Notes: a model not told the origin generated them from the sequence alone. A stretch of 64,000 bases of DNA from Exophiala sp. HKRS030 (GCA_023897205.1 JAHWDD010000001.1:2418001-2482000); one strand, 5' to 3'; numbered from the stretch's first letter, positions 11,844-22,796 are shown. Made by a program: numbers and translations.

Positions 11844-12371
11844 TTCTGATCAGCAGCCGTTGCGGCTTGAGGAATCTGAACTCATGTTTTCGATCGCCGA
11901 GAAACATGAGGGGTCACTCTCATGATCGTTTCGAAAGGCTGCCGCTGCAGAAACCTTGGCACTGCACCAACAGCTTCGACGAATAGCGAAGGTTTTAGCA
12001 TCTTTGCCCGGGTCTCCGTGAGTTCAGCCTCGTCTGACCTGCAGCTTGTTGGTCGCGTAACTGGCGAATCGTTTTAATTGGTAATTCTGCTTGTTGTAGA
12101 CACAGGTAGCAGCCTGACCGGCAGAGAGCCAACTCAGCCGTATCTAAGACTTCTCCAGCAAGATAAGGAGAATAGTGTACAGTTCTGGATTGGACTTATA
12201 AGCAAGTAAGTCTGGAAGAGGATATCTGGTCCTGTGTGGACTTTCAGGGTTTCCCACCAAGCTGTCGCATTACCCGCACACCGGGTCTCGTGTTGTTCAG
12301 GCACACATTCCCGCAACAAGTGAAAAGATCTCAATCTTCACAACCACGGCCTGAGTGATCCTCATCAAAGG
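11844..12371. promoter_or_regulatory. Divergent intergenic region, fusion gene / 326-aa protein
   Basis: A 528-base spacer between two divergent starts; both promoters should lie here. No motif was recognised with confidence, and a 66-codon minus-strand frame (12134-12334) has no family features. Confidence 0.5.
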
Positions 12372-13352
12372 ATGTCGGCTTTGCTAGAGAAACCAGTCCT
12401 AGATCGAAAGGGCCAGAAAGATCAGGAACTCATCGTTCCCCTGGCCGAGCAGCTCTGGGGTATCGCTCTCCTGCCCAGCTCGAGAGAAGGACGTCTCTTT
12501 ATGGAGTACTATAACGCCAAGACAGCCACAATTGACCTGGGGCTATTTCGCCCGAGTTGTCACAACGACGTCGTGCACTTGGTGTCGTTGCTCAAGAGAC
12601 ATCAGAACAAAACACTGAAGGAATTGGTAATAGAAGTCTTGGGCACTACTCCGAAGTATCCATGGCTAGTGAAACAGTCTGAGGACGCAACGACTAAGGT
12701 GTTGCGTATAGCTGGTTCGCTCTGGCTCTTGCTATCGACCTCGAATTGGCAGGAGAGCGAAAGCTTACCAGATTATGTGCAAAGAGTGCAGTCGGAACGG
12801 TCGTCAGTAGCTCAGCCAGCTAGTAAGGTTGTGGAGCTCCGCGTTTCTGCGAGAGGGTTGAACCAAATCGCTGGGATTGACCTCATTTGGACAAGCGACT
12901 TGAAGGAGCATCTTCACTTCGACGAGACACAGCGCAGCCTCAGTCTCTTCCGACATGCCTCGTTCCTAAGGGATCGGCCATCCAGTGGCTACTCTCCCGA
13001 ATACCTGCGTGAAACAGCGTCGACCATGGCGTTACTCTTCCCATATGGTGAACCTTCGGATAGGAGATGGAATCGTCGAGCTCGAAAGAATGCAGAGCCA
13101 GACGTGGAGATTGGCCTGTCAATGAGTCTTTCCAGAGATCCTAAAGACTACAAGTACTGGTCAAAGCAGTTGGTCATCATCCAGACTGTGTTCCAACGAT
13201 CGAAGCCCACCTCATTGCGACAGTGGTATCATGACACCCGCGATGGTAGTCAATTTTATGGATTCTGGCTTGCAGTGATTGCGATTATTCTGACGCTTTT
13301 GTTTGGCCTGATTCAGTCGATCACCGGCATTTTGCAAGTTGCCGCACACTGA
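12372..13352 (+). CDS. Fungal protein of unknown function with C-terminal membrane segment, 326 aa
   Basis: Single-exon gene. I recognise the general architecture from uncharacterised Pezizomycotina proteins but know no function. The first 285 residues are soluble-looking and rich in charged residues, with conserved-looking patches around LWGIALLPSSREGRLFMEYY, IWTSDLKEHL and TMALLFP. A strongly hydrophobic stretch near residues 289-318 (FWLAVIAIILTLLFGLI) lies just before the C-terminus, so a tail-anchored or single-pass protein with a cytosolic body is likely. There is no signal peptide. The start follows an in-frame upstream stop and the ATG has an acceptable context. It is divergent from the protease-Zn2Cys6 fusion gene. 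Its stop codon TGA overlaps the start of a 26-base sequence identical to part of that neighbour's coding region. Confidence 0.75.
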   Translation: MSALLEKPVLDRKGQKDQELIVPLAEQLWGIALLPSSREGRLFMEYYNAKTATIDLGLFRPSCHNDVVHLVSLLKRHQNKTLKELVIEVLGTTPKYPWLVKQSEDATTKVLRIAGSLWLLLSTSNWQESESLPDYVQRVQSERSSVAQPASKVVELRVSARGLNQIAGIDLIWTSDLKEHLHFDETQRSLSLFRHASFLRDRPSSGYSPEYLRETASTMALLFPYGEPSDRRWNRRARKNAEPDVEIGLSMSLSRDPKDYKYWSKQLVIIQTVFQRSKPTSLRQWYHDTRDGSQFYGFWLAVIAIILTLLFGLIQSITGILQVAAH

Positions 13353-13377
13353 GGGCTATGATAGCATTGTATATCAC
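13352..13377 (+). repeat. 26-base perfect repeat, copy 2 (at the stop codon of the 326-aa gene)
   Basis: Identical to 9284-9309, with partial similarity continuing for a few bases on both sides (CACT plus one mismatch upstream). It begins at the last base of the TGA stop of the upstream gene. No further transcription factor sequence is recognisable around it. Confidence 0.95.
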
Positions 13378-13930
13378 ACAGTTGGAGCTTATGGGCAGAG
13401 TCTATCACCTCGTTGAAAGCGTGACGAAGCAGATGCAATCATGCAAAACGTTTGGAACAAGAATGCAGGTAGGTTGCGAAGGACATAGAAACGGGCGCGA
13501 CGTGACGCCTGAAAAGAAAATGCTTAGCAAGCCCAACGGCTTTAACTTTTCCATGAATATAAAGTCCCAGCCATCATCCGACGTGCCTTGGGGGCTTGCT
13601 CTTCTCCCGCGCCCACGATTTAATATTAACTACCAATGCCAGTTGCATCTCAACAGAGCTCTACTAATGCCTTGCAGAAAACTTCTCGGCACGGCTCCAG
13701 CGTGTCGTACCTATGTATTTAGTAGAGGCAACATTCCTTCTTCCTATGTTGACTTTCTGGTAAGATTCTCATGGTCTTTTGATAAGAATGAGAATTAATT
13801 CTAATAACTAGTCGTTTGCCGCTGCAAAAATATGCAAAAAGATAATTAGAACGAAGATCAAGGTACATTAGTTCTCAAATGGTACCAGGGAAATTCAGAA
13901 AAAAGATTAAAAAAAGAGGACATCAGTCAT
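13378..13930. other. Intergenic region, no gene recognised
   Basis: AT-rich towards its right end, including an A7 run at 13909-13915 that serves as the Pol III terminator of the adjacent tRNA. The 146-codon frame at 13358-13798 starts within the 26-base repeat and shows no family motif. Confidence 0.5.
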
Positions 13931-14009
13931 TGCGCGATCCGAGGATCGATCTCGAGGCTATTGCTATCATGGGTGGAAGGCAATAATGTTACCACTACAC
14001 CAATCGCGC
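13931..14009 (-). tRNA. tRNA-Gly (anticodon TCC) with a short intron
   Basis: Folded by hand. The acceptor stem GCGCGAT pairs perfectly with ATCGCGC, and the D arm is GTGT/ACAT around AGTGGTA. The anticodon stem ATTGC/GCAAT encloses CTTCCA with anticodon TCC, and the T stem is TCGAG/CTCGG. An intron of about 8 bases (CCCATGAT) sits after position 37, the canonical eukaryotic site. The discriminator is A. A T7 Pol III terminator lies about 15 bases downstream, at 13909-13915 on the plus strand. The T-loop reads ATCGATC rather than the usual TTCGATC or TTCGAAT, so position 54 is A. Confidence 0.85.
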
Positions 14010-14858
14010 TTCAACTGTTGACCAAAATTCTGACTATTACTAATATATTTTCAAAAAGAAGTTAGCGTGCTCTAGGGCATAGACCCAGGATTGGCCTACC
14101 TAACCATAATTAGAAACGACTACTCTCCGAATCAAGCTCCATGAGCAAAAATACCAAAGCCTGTGACTGCCCAAACTACGTTGATTTCGTGAGGCTAACG
14201 GAGAAACTACATGTTCATGGCAATATTCTGCCAGATCAACCTTTTTGCAAAAAGGTTGAGGGCTCGCTGGATTTGGTTTTGTGAATGAATAGCTTTGTTG
14301 CAATTGTGACGGTAAGTTTTTGCGAATAGTGTTCTGATTGTTGGTGGTTTTTCAGTTTTGGGGTATGCGGGAAGAAATCGGAGAAGTTAATCACGTGACT
14401 GTTAAGTGCCAAGACCACCGATGCTTCTCTACGTGGCTTCACGCTGTTTCCTGTGTCACGCTTGTCTATTGTCTGCTCAAAGCTCATTGGCTAGTCGACC
14501 GCTTCCGACTTACTCAGAACAAGGCAGAGAGGGTGTCTTCGTCCACGATTTTCAAACATTTCTTTCTCCTGAGAATATAAAGTCCTCCAATTCCCTTCTT
14601 CTATTGTTTGAGGGAAAGAAATGAGTTGATGCAGGCTTCCCTATAAGCCAACACGCTACTCAAGTTTTAGACTATCTCGTATATGAGTTGGGCTGAAAAC
14701 TGTCGTCTCTAACCACATGCTTTCTTGTCGGTCGGGCGAGGCTGACAGAAAACTGAGTTATCAACCTCAGATCATGCTTGTACCTTGACCAACATCATCG
14801 GTTCTTCTTATGTCGCTTCAATGAGACACGATATTTCCTCATACCTAGTCTCAGCGCC
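14010..14858. other. Intergenic region, no gene recognised
   Basis: AT-rich spacer between the tRNA and the karyopherin gene. Small frames on both strands (14100-14624) overlap each other and lack motifs. The right-hand 200 bases are probably the karyopherin promoter and leader. Confidence 0.5.
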
Positions 14859-17800
14859 ATGGAAGACTTGATTGCAGAATTATATCGCTCCGAAAACCAG
14901 GGCTCTGCAGAACGTATCTCGGAGACCCAGAGGAGAATCCAGAATCTGCAACGACAGCAAACAGGATGGCAGCTTGGTCTTCTTCTCCTGAATGGCAAGG
15001 AGGCCAACACACGCTTCCATGGAGCCTTGACATTAATCATCAAGATCAATGCTGATTGGTATGTTCAACACTACTCGCCAAACTTCCCAGATCGCTGATA
15101 ATCGCCCAAGGGACGATGATCAGATAGGTCAGAATGAGCAAATGAGAGATCATTTACTTGAGGCATTGGTCACTCACTACGTGCGACTGGCGACATTACC
15201 AGATGCCCGTTTCGTTCTTCAGAAGTTGTGTTCAACGTTGATCACCTTTTTCTCCAAGGCAGATTCTGGTTGGGTCTTCCCCATACGTCATGTTTTTACC
15301 TGCCTCGTCGGTGGGCAATACCATTCTCAGAGCAATCTGCCTGACATGGAGAAATTGGTCTCAGCTGCCAAATCCTGTACCAGTGATCAGCTCACTGCAC
15401 TCATCTTGCTCCTCACAACTTTTGCGGAAGATCTCGGTACTTTATCTACAAGCGCCAAAGAAGACGGAGCATTACAAAATCGAATTGCTGCAAACTGTCA
15501 TGACGCATGGCAACTGATCCCAGCTCTAAGCGATCATTTACTGGAATCTTTGTCTACTCACAATCACGTGGCCTCGCCAAATCCTCCACCGAAAAGTTTG
15601 ATAGGATTACTTGAAGATTTAACAAAGTCCATTCCATTCTGGGCTGGTCGCATGCGACAAGTAGGTCGTCAAGGAGACGAGAAACAATTCCACAGAATGG
15701 AAGCGAGCGCTAAGCTGTGCATCGTAAAACTTGTCTCCTATATTGATGACAAAACTATGAGCTACCCCGTCCTTCAATTACTTGTACAATTACAACAGAC
15801 ATGCCTCGGTCTTGTTCGTGAGGCAATAAAAGACTTTCCTATGCCCATAACGAATTCACAAACGGCCCGGTCGTCAATGGAAAACCTCATCGAGGGAGAA
15901 TGGGGCATTGACGATTATATGTATGTCGACTTCCTTGAAGCAGTCTTCAATCAAATAGACACCACCAATCCTGCATATCTCCACAATGAGATCTACCGTC
16001 AAGCGCTGCTACAGCTGCAGCAACTTCTACGTTGTGACGGAGATGCAGGTGTTGAGAATTTGGCGTGTCAAGTTGCCCTGGAGAAAATCAGCGAAATGGT
16101 CGAAGGATCAACGGATTGGGATGAAGACCCGGTGGCTCGGCAACTTCTCCACTCCATTGCTGCCGACACTTGCGAAGCATGCCTGGTAAAAGCCAGAATG
16201 CCTGTTGTTCAGATGTTCTATAATGACTCGGACTGGGAACCGAATGAGCGGGCAAGATTCCAGGATTTCCGCTACGATGTTTCCGATTTCTTTCAATCAG
16301 CATTTTCATTGCTCGGGAACAGCTTAATCGAAGGGATCGTTCGTACTATTCTACAACAAGAAGCAAGCTCGATTGACTGGTCTATATTTGAGGCTGGTAT
16401 ATTTGGCTTGACGGCATTTTCAGATACCATGTCGTCAGAGCCCGACGTCTACGACCAGATCATTTCAGCCGTTTTACACAGTCAAGGTTGGTCATACATT
16501 CTCGATGCAACTGCACGTATCCCCGACAAAGCCCGACAGACTAGCATTCGCTTTATTGCGGAAAATGTCACATATTTGCAGCGCCACTCAGACAGTTTGG
16601 TTTTGATCCTCAACTTCCTTTTTACATCATTGCATCATCAAGCTTCTGCGACTCCGGCATCACGAGCGATTTATACCCTCTGCGACTCTCAGCGATGTAC
16701 ACTAGCTCAGGGACTCTCAGAATTCATGGCGGCCTTGGAGACAATAGGTGATCTTGACGAACCAGAGCGTCATCGGATCTATGGCGCCGTTGCAGCCATT
16801 ATTCAAGCTCTTCCAACCGACGATGCGAAGGTCGAACCACTTTCCAGACTGCTTTCTTCTGCCAGCCACACTTTCACTTCAGGTGAACTGGAATCTTTAG
16901 AACCGCACGAATTATTGAATGAAAGTACAGACACTCTTCAAACACTCGCCTCCATTGGTAAAGGTCTGCGAACACCTTCAGATCTGCCCATTGATCTAGA
17001 TGCGGTGGCTCAAGCCGACCAGACATATTGGGTCAGCGGGAAAGGAGCACTGGTACAAAGGAACATACTTCAGCTGTACGAACTCATCCTTCAAAACATC
17101 GGGGAGCTTGCAGATAGCGGGTTTGTTGAGGCGTGCTGTGATTTTGTTCGTTGCGGCTTTGCTGAACAACATCCTTCGCCTTTCAAATTCTCCGACGCGG
17201 TATCAGCCAACCTTGTTGCTCATATGATCACCCTCGAAAACCCGAATATCGACCATACTATGGCTTGTGCAACTAGCTTCGTTGCTTCCGTTGAGCCTCG
17301 CACAGCCGCAGCATATGTTACCCAAGTTCTTCTTCCGGTTACCACAAACCAGCAGAGCATCTTGAGAGAGTACGAAAGCTCGGGTCGGGTTCCAAATAGT
17401 AATTTCCCTTCAAGTTCGCTGGACTTTCTCTCGCGCCTACTGGGAAAATATGGAGAGATCTGGTTTCTGGCTGACGACAGTGAGAGTACGATAGCCACTG
17501 CTATTCAATTAGCGTTGGTGATTCTCGCTGACCAGGATACATTGCCACGACGTTCGGCAGCAGGATTTTTTGTAGCATTGGCAGAGTTTAGCGGACCACG
17601 TGAAAGCCATAGGCCAGAATTGGACTTGAAAGTCAAGAGTGTACTTCAACGCTTTGGACCCCCGATCCTGGCGCTCGTTCTTCGACTCGTGGGTGGTGAA
17701 TGTGCTCGTTCAGAGCTCGAGAGCATAAGTGAGTGTCTCAAGAGATTTATTCAAAAGCAAGCCATTCTCACAAAAGAGATTCTTCGGGAAGCGATCAAGG

Positions 17801-17967
17801 ACGAATCGAGAGTCATGAGCACCAAAGCTTTACAGGCAACGACGATGGAGCAGCGTAAGAGATTTCTGGCTCAGATAGAGGGGTTACGAGGAGCGCGAAA
17901 GACTAACGAGATCGTGAAAGATTTCTGGATAACGTGTAGAGGCACTGGATTTGGATATGTGACGTGA
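14859..17967 (+). CDS. Importin-beta family karyopherin (Kap122/Pdr6/importin-13-like), 1018 aa
   Basis: Nuclear transport receptor built of HEAT repeats that binds Ran-GTP through its N-terminus. Exons are 14859-15058 and 15111-17967; the 52-base intron has a CTGAT branch region and splicing completes a conserved Trp codon. The N-terminus (MEDLIAELY, then WQLGLLLLN and FHGALTL) matches the importin N-terminal repeat pattern, in which a helix pair is followed by F-GA-TL. The remainder is leucine-rich alpha-helical repeat sequence without motifs. Length of about 1018 residues fits Kap122/importin-13, and the start context (GCGCCATGG) is strong. The subgroup is inferred from the N-terminal pattern and size; other karyopherins such as transportin-3 types remain possible. 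Confidence 0.75.
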
Positions 17968-19073
17968 ATGAGAGATTGCACAGGAAGCAGGGATAGCTAT
18001 GAACTATGTTGCGCCTCTCCTCTTATTGACGCCTTCAGTAGCAGATAGAGGACAGTGCCGATATGGACATTCAGCCAAGGGAGCCACACCTTCGTATGTA
18101 CGGAGTAGAAGATACAGAATCATCAGGGATTGAAACCACGTTTGCAAATTGTTGGTTGAAGTCTATTGCCGATCCATCTGCAGGAACAAAGACAACGTCG
18201 CATGGCCATCGAATGAGATCGGCGACCATGACGGCGCCACTGGGTCTTGCAGCCGCCAATCTCAAGTTGGCATGGCTAGACTGGTTGGCTTGCGTGGTGG
18301 GTTCGTGCTGGTGTCAAAGCCAACTTGATAACAGAGTTTTACACAGCCCCCGTTGGTAGCCAGTCTCCCACACTCCTGTCCCCGGATATTATGACCACGC
18401 CAGAGAGAATCGTCCTGTGAATACTCCGTGGATGGGAAACCGATCATGGCGGGGGGAGCCACATCGTCACTGTCGGCGTCTGGACCGAACCTAAGAGCTT
18501 CCTGGACTGCTTGACTCCTGTCGAATAACCTTGTACAGCACCCAGAGAAAATTCGGACCTACTCCTTGCGAGCTAGCCATGGCCTTCCTACTTGAGAAGG
18601 TCAAGAAGCCGATCGTCAAGGTCGTCTCTTGATCGCGGAAAACTTTGCATATACGCATCTCATTCGCTTTCCTGCCTCGCAGCTGTCCTGAAAGAAGTCC
18701 ACGGGCGACTAGTCGACAGTATCGAGCACGCGGACACCCTGTAGTTTTCTCAACGCTTTGGTCGATCAGTTCGGTCGTTTTGACTGCCTGCAAACTTGCC
18801 TGTGACTACATTCTTTTCTCTTCACACAGACATAGCAATGCCTTGACAACTTGACACCAGACTTGAGCAGCATCATTTCGCCCGGGCAATGCAGTGCGTT
18901 ACTGCCGCATCGGAATGAGACCGGAGAATTGAATTCATCTTCACCTTCGGACAACGGAGATGGATGGGACGACAGAGATCACGTTGAGTTTTTTTCACCC
19001 ACGACGTTGGACCTTGTCGGCTTGACTTCATTCGCACTGATCACGGCCCCGCTCATTTCTTGGATTCTTCAAG
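17968..19073. other. Intergenic region, no gene recognised
   Basis: About 1.1 kb. Frames at 18063-18359 and 18491-18793 have no recognisable domains. The right-hand part precedes the DUF3431 gene, and an open frame there (18851-19162) overlaps that gene's start in another frame. Confidence 0.5.
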
Positions 19074-20197
19074 ATGAGGATGTGTTGTGGTCTCAAGCTG
19101 TTCTGCCTTTCCCTGTGGTGCTTGGCGGGTTCTTTGATTCTCCTCGCTGTGTTGGAGGATAAAGCCGAGACATATGATCCGGTTTCGTTCTTGAGAGCTT
19201 CCATGCCCTGGTCGGCAGAAACCCATCATCAAGATACGGGGGCTCTCACGCCAGATCCAGCGGACAAGATCGTTGTTGTTCCCGCGCGAGCTGAAGAAGA
19301 CATATCGTGGGTTGCTGAACGACTTCCAGAGTGAGTGAATGAATGTTGTTTCCCCAGATTCCATGTCCATCGTCTTATCTGCCCCCCAACAACCCAAGAC
19401 GCACCAACTAACATCGGCGGCTCCAAACCAGCTGGCAACATGCAATCTACATCGTGGATGGAACTCACGGCACCGAGACCGACAGCCTGAGAGTGCCGGC
19501 CAACAAAGGCAACGAAGCCATGACATACCTGACATACATAATCGACCACTACTTGCAACCGATGCCATCCATCGTCGCCTTCCTGCACTCTCACGAACGC
19601 GGCTTCTATCGCGCCTGGCACGTCGACACCCCACTACACGACAACGTCGACTCGCTGCAAAACCTGCAGCTCGACTACATCTCCACCACGGGCTACGCCA
19701 ATCTGCGCTGCAACACCAACCCGGGCTGCAAGAACACGTTCAAGAACAACTCGCACGTCACCGAGGCGGTGTGGTGGGAGATCTTCGCCAACACGACGAC
19801 GCCGTTTTTCAACCCTGATTCCGCCGGCCCAGCTGCCTCGCTGATCCTGTCTTCGGAATTCTCCATGGGTAGCGGTGGAGGTATGCCGATTTGGAGTCCC
19901 TGCTGTGCGCAATTCGCCGTGTCGAATCAGCAGATCTACCAGCGGCCGCTGGACGACTATGTCAAGATCCGACAGTGGTTGCTGGACACCGAGTTGGACA
20001 ACGCCCACAGTGGCCGTGTCATGGAGTTTCTCTGGCATGTTATCTTTGGTCAGCAGGCCGTAAGGTATGTTCAAATCCTGCACTGATCCATGTGGGTCGA
20101 GAATGACAAGGTTGCGGGTCGCTGACTTTGTGACTTTTGTGACTATAGTTGTCCCAAACCCAAGGATTGTTACTGTGATGTTTATGGGAGGTGTTGA
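19074..20197 (+). CDS. DUF3431 family membrane-anchored protein, 312 aa
   Basis: Exons are 19074-19330, 19432-20064 and 20149-20197; total 939 bases in frame. The N-terminus (CCGLKLFCLSLWCLAGSLIL) is a signal peptide or type II anchor. The DUF3431 domain follows: VVVPARAEEDISWV, IYIVDGTHG, MTYLTYIIDHY, IVAFLHSHERGFYRAWH and, further on, CCAQFAVS. The C-terminus comes from a 49-base last exon and is cysteine-rich (CPKPKDCYCDVYGRC). The HSHERG region resembles glycosyltransferase-like loops of this family, but no activity is established to my knowledge. A secretory-pathway or cell-surface location is inferred. The next gene converges from the other strand with 276 bases between stops. Confidence 0.88.
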
Positions 20198-20473
20198 GGG
20201 ATTTCGCATTTGTTAGAGACACCTCAGACAGGTGTACCAATTCATTATTGCATCGTGGTGCGGTGCGCGAGAGATTTGCAGATTTTCATGCACCTCAGTA
20301 CGGAAACCAAAGAGTTACGGAAAAAGGACAGGAGGTGTGCTTGCCAGAAGACATTCAATGGTAGAATAGAAATTACGACACCAACAGCATTATGAACGGC
20401 GTTACGATTGAGACCTCATCCCCTCAGACTTGGTTCTGGTATAGACCATAAAGTAACAGCCATCTTATCTAAA

Positions 20474-21433
20474 CTAGCTCAAAGACCCTGGGAAAAACTT
20501 CCCTTTTGCCTTTGCATCAGCCTCCCACCCGTAATCATGTGCAAGGACAATCTCGAAGTCCGCTCTCGTCGAACCCTCAGCATTACTTCCCACATACAGC
20601 CCATCTTTCGACACTGCATATAATCGTGCTAATGTCTCCTTGGTCTTGGGCACGTCGACATGAATACAGCAATGACGGCCTGTCTCGTCGGTCCATGTAG
20701 CGATGTCGCGTTCTCCACTCAACAACCGTACATCGTGGCAGGCATCGCCCGCGAGACATACATACTTGGCTGGATCCGCGCTGATCCGGCACAGCAGGTT
20801 GATGTGACCTGGCAAATGGCCCGGAGCGTCGAGGATGTAGACGGAGCCGTCGTGGAAAAAATCAATTGCATGTGGAAAGGTGGCGAGCTTGGTCCAGCTG
20901 TACGGACTGCTGGTGTGGACTGAATCCTCGGTTGGGGGTAATTCCACAGTGCGCTCAGGCGGTAACAGGTCGGGCTCGAAAACCATATGCTTGCCTAGAT
21001 CGTGCTTAGTCTTACCAGCCAAGAGGTCGAGGGCCCCATGGCCAACGATGAAAGTTGTCTTGTCATTATTGAAGTCCCTTGGTAAGCCCACGTGATCGTA
21101 ATGCACATGGCTGAATAGAACATAATCGATATCGTCGACGCCTAGGTTCCCTCTGCCCAGCGACGTAACGACGTCCGGCATTGTGTCAACCGGCTGACGC
21201 GATGCGATGTGGGTCTGTAGACTGCTGGGATATAAATCCAAATCTCGTCTCATCCCTAGGTCCCACACGAGACGTGTGACTTTTCCGGTCGATCTGTCTT
21301 TGTGTTGGATGAGGAACGAGAGTGAGGGGACCGTGTGCTTGACATTTGGATCCGACGGTACAATAAAGAATCTTTCAGGGATTGTGATATGTCCTGCATC
21401 CAGGGCGTGGACTGTCACCGTCATTGCCGCCAT
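20474..21433 (-). CDS. Metallo-beta-lactamase-fold lactonase (AHL-lactonase/AttM-like), 319 aa
   Basis: Zinc hydrolase of the MBL fold, most like the N-acyl-homoserine-lactone lactonase branch. The metal-binding motif SHVHYDHVG (HxHxDH) lies near residue 107, a second His is in GHLPGHINLL, Asp and His are in LAGDACHD, and the terminal His is in LAHDYGW. The N-terminus has the usual DAGH and WDLGM strands. There is no signal peptide, so a cytosolic location is likely. Two candidate starts are three codons apart (MAAMTV); the first was chosen. Fungal members could open exogenous bacterial lactones or endogenous gamma-lactones; the substrate is not predictable. Single exon. Confidence 0.85.
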   Translation of the reverse strand: MAAMTVTVHALDAGHITIPERFFIVPSDPNVKHTVPSLSFLIQHKDRSTGKVTRLVWDLGMRRDLDLYPSSLQTHIASRQPVDTMPDVVTSLGRGNLGVDDIDYVLFSHVHYDHVGLPRDFNNDKTTFIVGHGALDLLAGKTKHDLGKHMVFEPDLLPPERTVELPPTEDSVHTSSPYSWTKLATFPHAIDFFHDGSVYILDAPGHLPGHINLLCRISADPAKYVCLAGDACHDVRLLSGERDIATWTDETGRHCCIHVDVPKTKETLARLYAVSKDGLYVGSNAEGSTRADFEIVLAHDYGWEADAKAKGKFFPGSLS

Positions 21434-22031
21434 TATTGTTAGCTGTACAAGACGTGCTATTTTGGAGCTAGGGACTGTAATCGACCACTATGGCTCTCCT
21501 CAGGATTGACCACAAGACCAAGTCAATCGATCGATGGTAACAATCAACTCTTAGCAACAGTCGACAAGTCTCTGCTCACAGCTGTCCACGACATGCTGAG
21601 GGATATGTAATCCCCTGTACAGGCGATTTCCCCGCACCAACACGCGGAGAGAAATGGAGAGAACTGAATGGTCGTGTTGTGTCTCCCCTCGACTTCTGTA
21701 GAATGTGTGTTTGTGAGGAGAAAGACTGGAGGCTTGTATCGTCGAAATGACCTTGATCGATACCCGCTCCAAGACCAAAATGGAGCACCTCATCTTGTAT
21801 TCTCCAAAAGCCTCGATCCGATTTACAAAGCAGTGCTAGTCGTCACAGTTGGTCGCGGGGTATCAATGGCGTGTCGACTTTTTGTCGTGATTGATGCGGA
21901 GAAAGTTGTCGATGTAGAGCCTCGTGAGGGGAAGACGTGTTGGTCTTCAAAATCCAGCCTTACGACGTCAGTTGACAGCAACGAAATGATCCTGTCACTG
22001 TTGATCATCCTGCAAGGGTCTGTATTCAGTA
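21434..22031. other. Intergenic region, no gene recognised
   Basis: 598 bases between the lactonase start and the 3' end of the zinc-finger gene. Overlapping small frames on both strands (21551-22060) show no motif. Confidence 0.5.
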
Positions 22032-22796
22032 TCAAGCTGGCTTCTGTCTCATTCTACTGACAACGCTCAGTGGTACAAACCGTAGTGCTGCCATGGATTG
22101 GTCAAGTTCGTTGATGGATGTATCCGAGACATGGGCGCCAGATTTGGAACTTGTGTTTCCATTCTGAGGCTTCAGCTGAGTCACAGGCGGTACTGCAATC
22201 TGCGTCTTTGACTCTGTCTCGGATCTCATTGTCGTTCTTTGATGCCCAGCAACCTGTGTTTGATCGATATTTGTAGTGGTTGAGACTCGCCTGCGACGAC
22301 CTTCGTGCAACATGGATGTGGATTTATCAATTCCCGTGTCGACAATGCGGAAGTTATAAATCTTTGGGAAAAGGTGCTTGTCAATCAGGTGAAGGCGTCT
22401 CTTCTGTGGAGTGGAGCACAGTTTGTCACAATCTTCAACAAAACATGCATACGTCTTCTCACCTTTGGCCTGTAAGGCTTCACGAAAGGTATTGTGGTTT
22501 TCATCGGTATGCAAGGCCAGCAAGTGAGAGGTCGGAAAATTCTTTCCGCAGGCAGAACACCGATTTGTGTGTTCTTTGGCATAATGGAGCTCAAATTCCT
22601 GCACGCTGGAAAAGTTGATAGGGTCTCGATGTGGGACCAAAGAACATTGAATGGCAGACGCTGTGGCAGACTTCGAAGGGGCGTCGTTCATGCTGACGAC
22701 TGCACTGAATTTGGGCGGCCGAGGAGACTCCGCAGTGTCATCCGATCGACTGTCCTCGTCGATAGAAATGGATGAATCTCTCGAACGCTTTCCCAT
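22032..22796 (-). CDS. C2H2 zinc-finger protein, ZNF511-like, 254 aa
   Basis: The start MGKRSRDSS is the first ATG in frame; the upstream in-frame extension begins only with GTG. Three Cys/His units follow in the ZNF511 arrangement: a first unit at IQCSLVPHRDPINF with HYAKEH; a second, CSACGKNFPTSHLLALHTDENH; and a third, CFVEDCDKLCSTPQKRRLHL with DKH. A conserved segment follows (FPKIYNFRIVDTGIDKSTSM), then a basic RRRRVS stretch and a polar tail. The arrangement and the YACFVEDCDK region are very close to metazoan ZNF511 and its fungal orthologues. A nuclear nucleic-acid-binding role is inferred; molecular function is poorly known. No introns. Confidence 0.85.
   Translation of the reverse strand: MGKRSRDSSISIDEDSRSDDTAESPRPPKFSAVVSMNDAPSKSATASAIQCSLVPHRDPINFSSVQEFELHYAKEHTNRCSACGKNFPTSHLLALHTDENHNTFREALQAKGEKTYACFVEDCDKLCSTPQKRRLHLIDKHLFPKIYNFRIVDTGIDKSTSMLHEGRRRRVSTTTNIDQTQVAGHQRTTMRSETESKTQIAVPPVTQLKPQNGNTSSKSGAHVSDTSINELDQSMAALRFVPLSVVSRMRQKPA

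Noticed and set aside
8044..13352. Interpretation as a bacterial-type defence island or mobile element
   Set aside because: Introns, eukaryotic domains and no terminal repeats, integrase or transposase. It is an ordinary chromosomal fungal locus with unusual domain order.
18063..18954. Small frames on both strands upstream of the DUF3431 gene
   Set aside because: Mutually overlapping, no motifs, no splice structure joining them to a neighbour.
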